A stretch of DNA of 64,000 nucleotides, taken from positions 930,001 to 994,000 of the forward strand of contig NZ_CP096829.1 of the NCBI RefSeq assembly GCF_023272795.1, given 5' to 3'. The translations under genes were made by a program, and so were the position numbers. A model generated the notes under the pieces. The model saw nothing but the letters and a program-made list of their open reading frames with translations, ran no database searches and was not told the origin of the DNA. This stretch comes from Flavobacterium humidisoli. Its GTDB lineage: Bacteria; Bacteroidota; Bacteroidia; Flavobacteriales; Flavobacteriaceae. Numbering within the stretch: the first letter of the stretch is position 1; each line of letters starts with the position of its first letter. Shown in pieces: positions 62,737 through 64,000 of this stretch.

Positions 62737-64000
62737 TGAGAAAAAACCCCACCTCAATTCTAGCCATAGTCTGCGTTTTAGCCTTACTTGGCATTATATA
62801 CGCCACGATGATGCCGCAAGGAATCTCTAAAGATGATGAAGCTCTTGCTGAATTCTCGACTGAAAGAGCCTTAAATCAGGTCGAGATTATTGCACAGAAA
62901 CCGCACTATGTAGGGTCAACCAATCACGAACTTGTTGCCAACTATTTAAAGCTCGAATTAAACCGAATTGGTCTAGAAACGAGTATCCAAGAAGGTTTTA
63001 CTCTAAATGATAAAGGTCTTTTGGTAAAGTCAAAAAATATTTTGGCTCGAATTAAAGGAACTAACAATACAAAAGCGCTTTTACTTCTTTCTCATTATGA
63101 TAGTGCACCGCACTCGTTCTCAAAAGGCGCAAGCGACGATGCTTCTGGAGTCGCTACCATTTTAGAAGGTGTTCGTGCCTTTTTGTACTCAAAACATCCT
63201 CAAAAAAACGATATTATCATATTATTCTCTGATGCAGAAGAATTGGGATTAAACGGCGCTGCTTTATTCGTAAACAAACATCCTTGGGCAAAAGACGTTG
63301 GTTTGGTTTTAAACTTTGAAGCAAGAGGAACTTCTGGACCAAGCTACATGCTGATGGAAACCAATAAAGGAAACGAAGCTCTGATTAAGGAATTTACTAA
63401 AGCAAAACCTTCCCATCCCGTTTCAAATTCGTTGATGTACAGTATTTACAAAATGCTTCCTAACGATACTGATTTAACTGTTTTTAGAGAACAAGGAAAT
63501 ATTCAAGGTTTTAATTTTGCATTTATCGATGGGCATTTTAACTATCATACGCAACAAGATGATGTTCAGCATCTAAACAAAAACACATTAGCACATCAAG
63601 GCACTTACATTATGCCTTTGCTGAAATACTTCTCTAATATTGATTTAAACCAAACCGAGTCTACCGAAGACGATGTTTATTTCAACGCTCCTTTTACTTT
63701 CATCAGTTATCCGTTTACTTGGGTAATGCCAATGACACTTATTGCTTTTGGCTTATTGGTTATTTTTATTTTCGTTGGAAAAGTAAAACGAATCATTACT
63801 TTCACAGAAATTTTCAAAGGTTTTGTTCCACTTCTTGGATCCATTATAATTGCAGGATTGGTAACGTTTTTAGGATGGAAGCTTGTTCTTGAAATCTACC
63901 CGCAGTATTCTGATCTTTTAAACGGATTTACTTATAACGGACATGCTTACATTGGCGCTTTTGTTATGTTAAGCATTGCAATCTGTTTTGCTTTTTACCA
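62737..64000 (+). CDS. M28-family membrane metallopeptidase (3' end outside window)
   Basis: The visible 421 codons start with a membrane helix (ILAIVCVLALLGIIY), then an M28 catalytic domain: LLLLSHYDSAPHS (zinc His and first Asp), GASDDASGVATILE (bridging Asp), ILFSDAEELGLNGA (catalytic and zinc Glu) and YHTQQDDVQHL (final His). After that come further membrane helices (WVMPMTLIAFGLLVIFIFVG and others), with the protein running past the window end. Such Fxna/ER-aminopeptidase-like proteins have the peptidase on the outside of the membrane. It lies 16 bases after the zinc-ribbon gene. Confidence 0.88.

Overview
The window looks like a piece of the chromosome of a Flavobacterium-type bacterium (Bacteroidota, Flavobacteriaceae). 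The base composition is AT-rich and the coding is dense. Many genes are preceded by the Bacteroidota -7 promoter box TAnnTTTG rather than a strong Shine-Dalgarno sequence. Lineage markers include a DUF4270 lipoprotein, a carboxypeptidase-like-domain TonB-dependent receptor, a DUF4286 protein, an OlsF-type double acyltransferase, a GNAT-nitrilase fusion and a GlgA-like protein next to panC. I see no tRNA, rRNA, CRISPR array, insertion sequence or prophage.

Layout. 1-15000, almost all on the minus strand: an ECF sigma factor cut by the window edge, a frameshifted TraB/GumN gene, bioF, an NAD(P)-binding protein, atpD-atpC, an SGNH-hydrolase lipoprotein with a TonB-dependent receptor, and a glgA-like/DUF4270/glmS operon. 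A divergent promoter region leads into 15080-19012 on the plus strand: panC-panD, an esterase-like protein and radA. 19097-25119: a lipoprotein, an AsmA-like/GT51 transglycosylase fusion, an aldo/keto reductase, an OmpA-type coiled-coil lipoprotein and exonuclease III. 25238-29351: an OlsF-like acyltransferase and a small-membrane-protein cluster (three DUF805, one of them frameshifted, and two TM2), separated by near-identical terminators. 29541-41500: hydroxyacid dehydrogenase, nhaA, proC, mgtE, rsmA, a GldM-like exported protein, DUF4286, a large TPR protein, lgt, serS and a lipoprotein. 41509-45313: small accessory genes (DMP19/DUF4375, an unknown gene, SMI1/KNR4, a PrcB-like lipoprotein, phzF, CDGSH). 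45314-45969: a gene-free stretch of nested inverted repeats before metG. 48230-51764: unknown genes, a structured-RNA candidate and an NfeD/SPFH pair. 51892-64000: EamA transporter, HAD phosphatase with a CAT-like acyltransferase, two paralogous exported proteins flanking an OmpA porin, ferritin with a Lys/Cys-rich miniprotein, DUF2461, ssb, a GNAT-nitrilase fusion with a zinc-ribbon protein, and the start of an M28 peptidase.

Most genes are housekeeping: ATP synthesis, amino-sugar, pantothenate and biotin pathways, translation, DNA repair and envelope biogenesis. The less ordinary material is listed in the findings: two frameshifted genes, an 18-base poly-T tract in front of one of them, a DUF805/TM2 cluster with repeated terminators, a structured leader candidate at 49132-49223, the exported paralogue pair around OmpA, the ferritin-linked miniprotein, probable catalytically dead relatives of known enzymes, and several families of intergenic inverted repeats. 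I did not find one clear, wholly new multi-gene system. All assignments come from reading the sequence; no database search was run.
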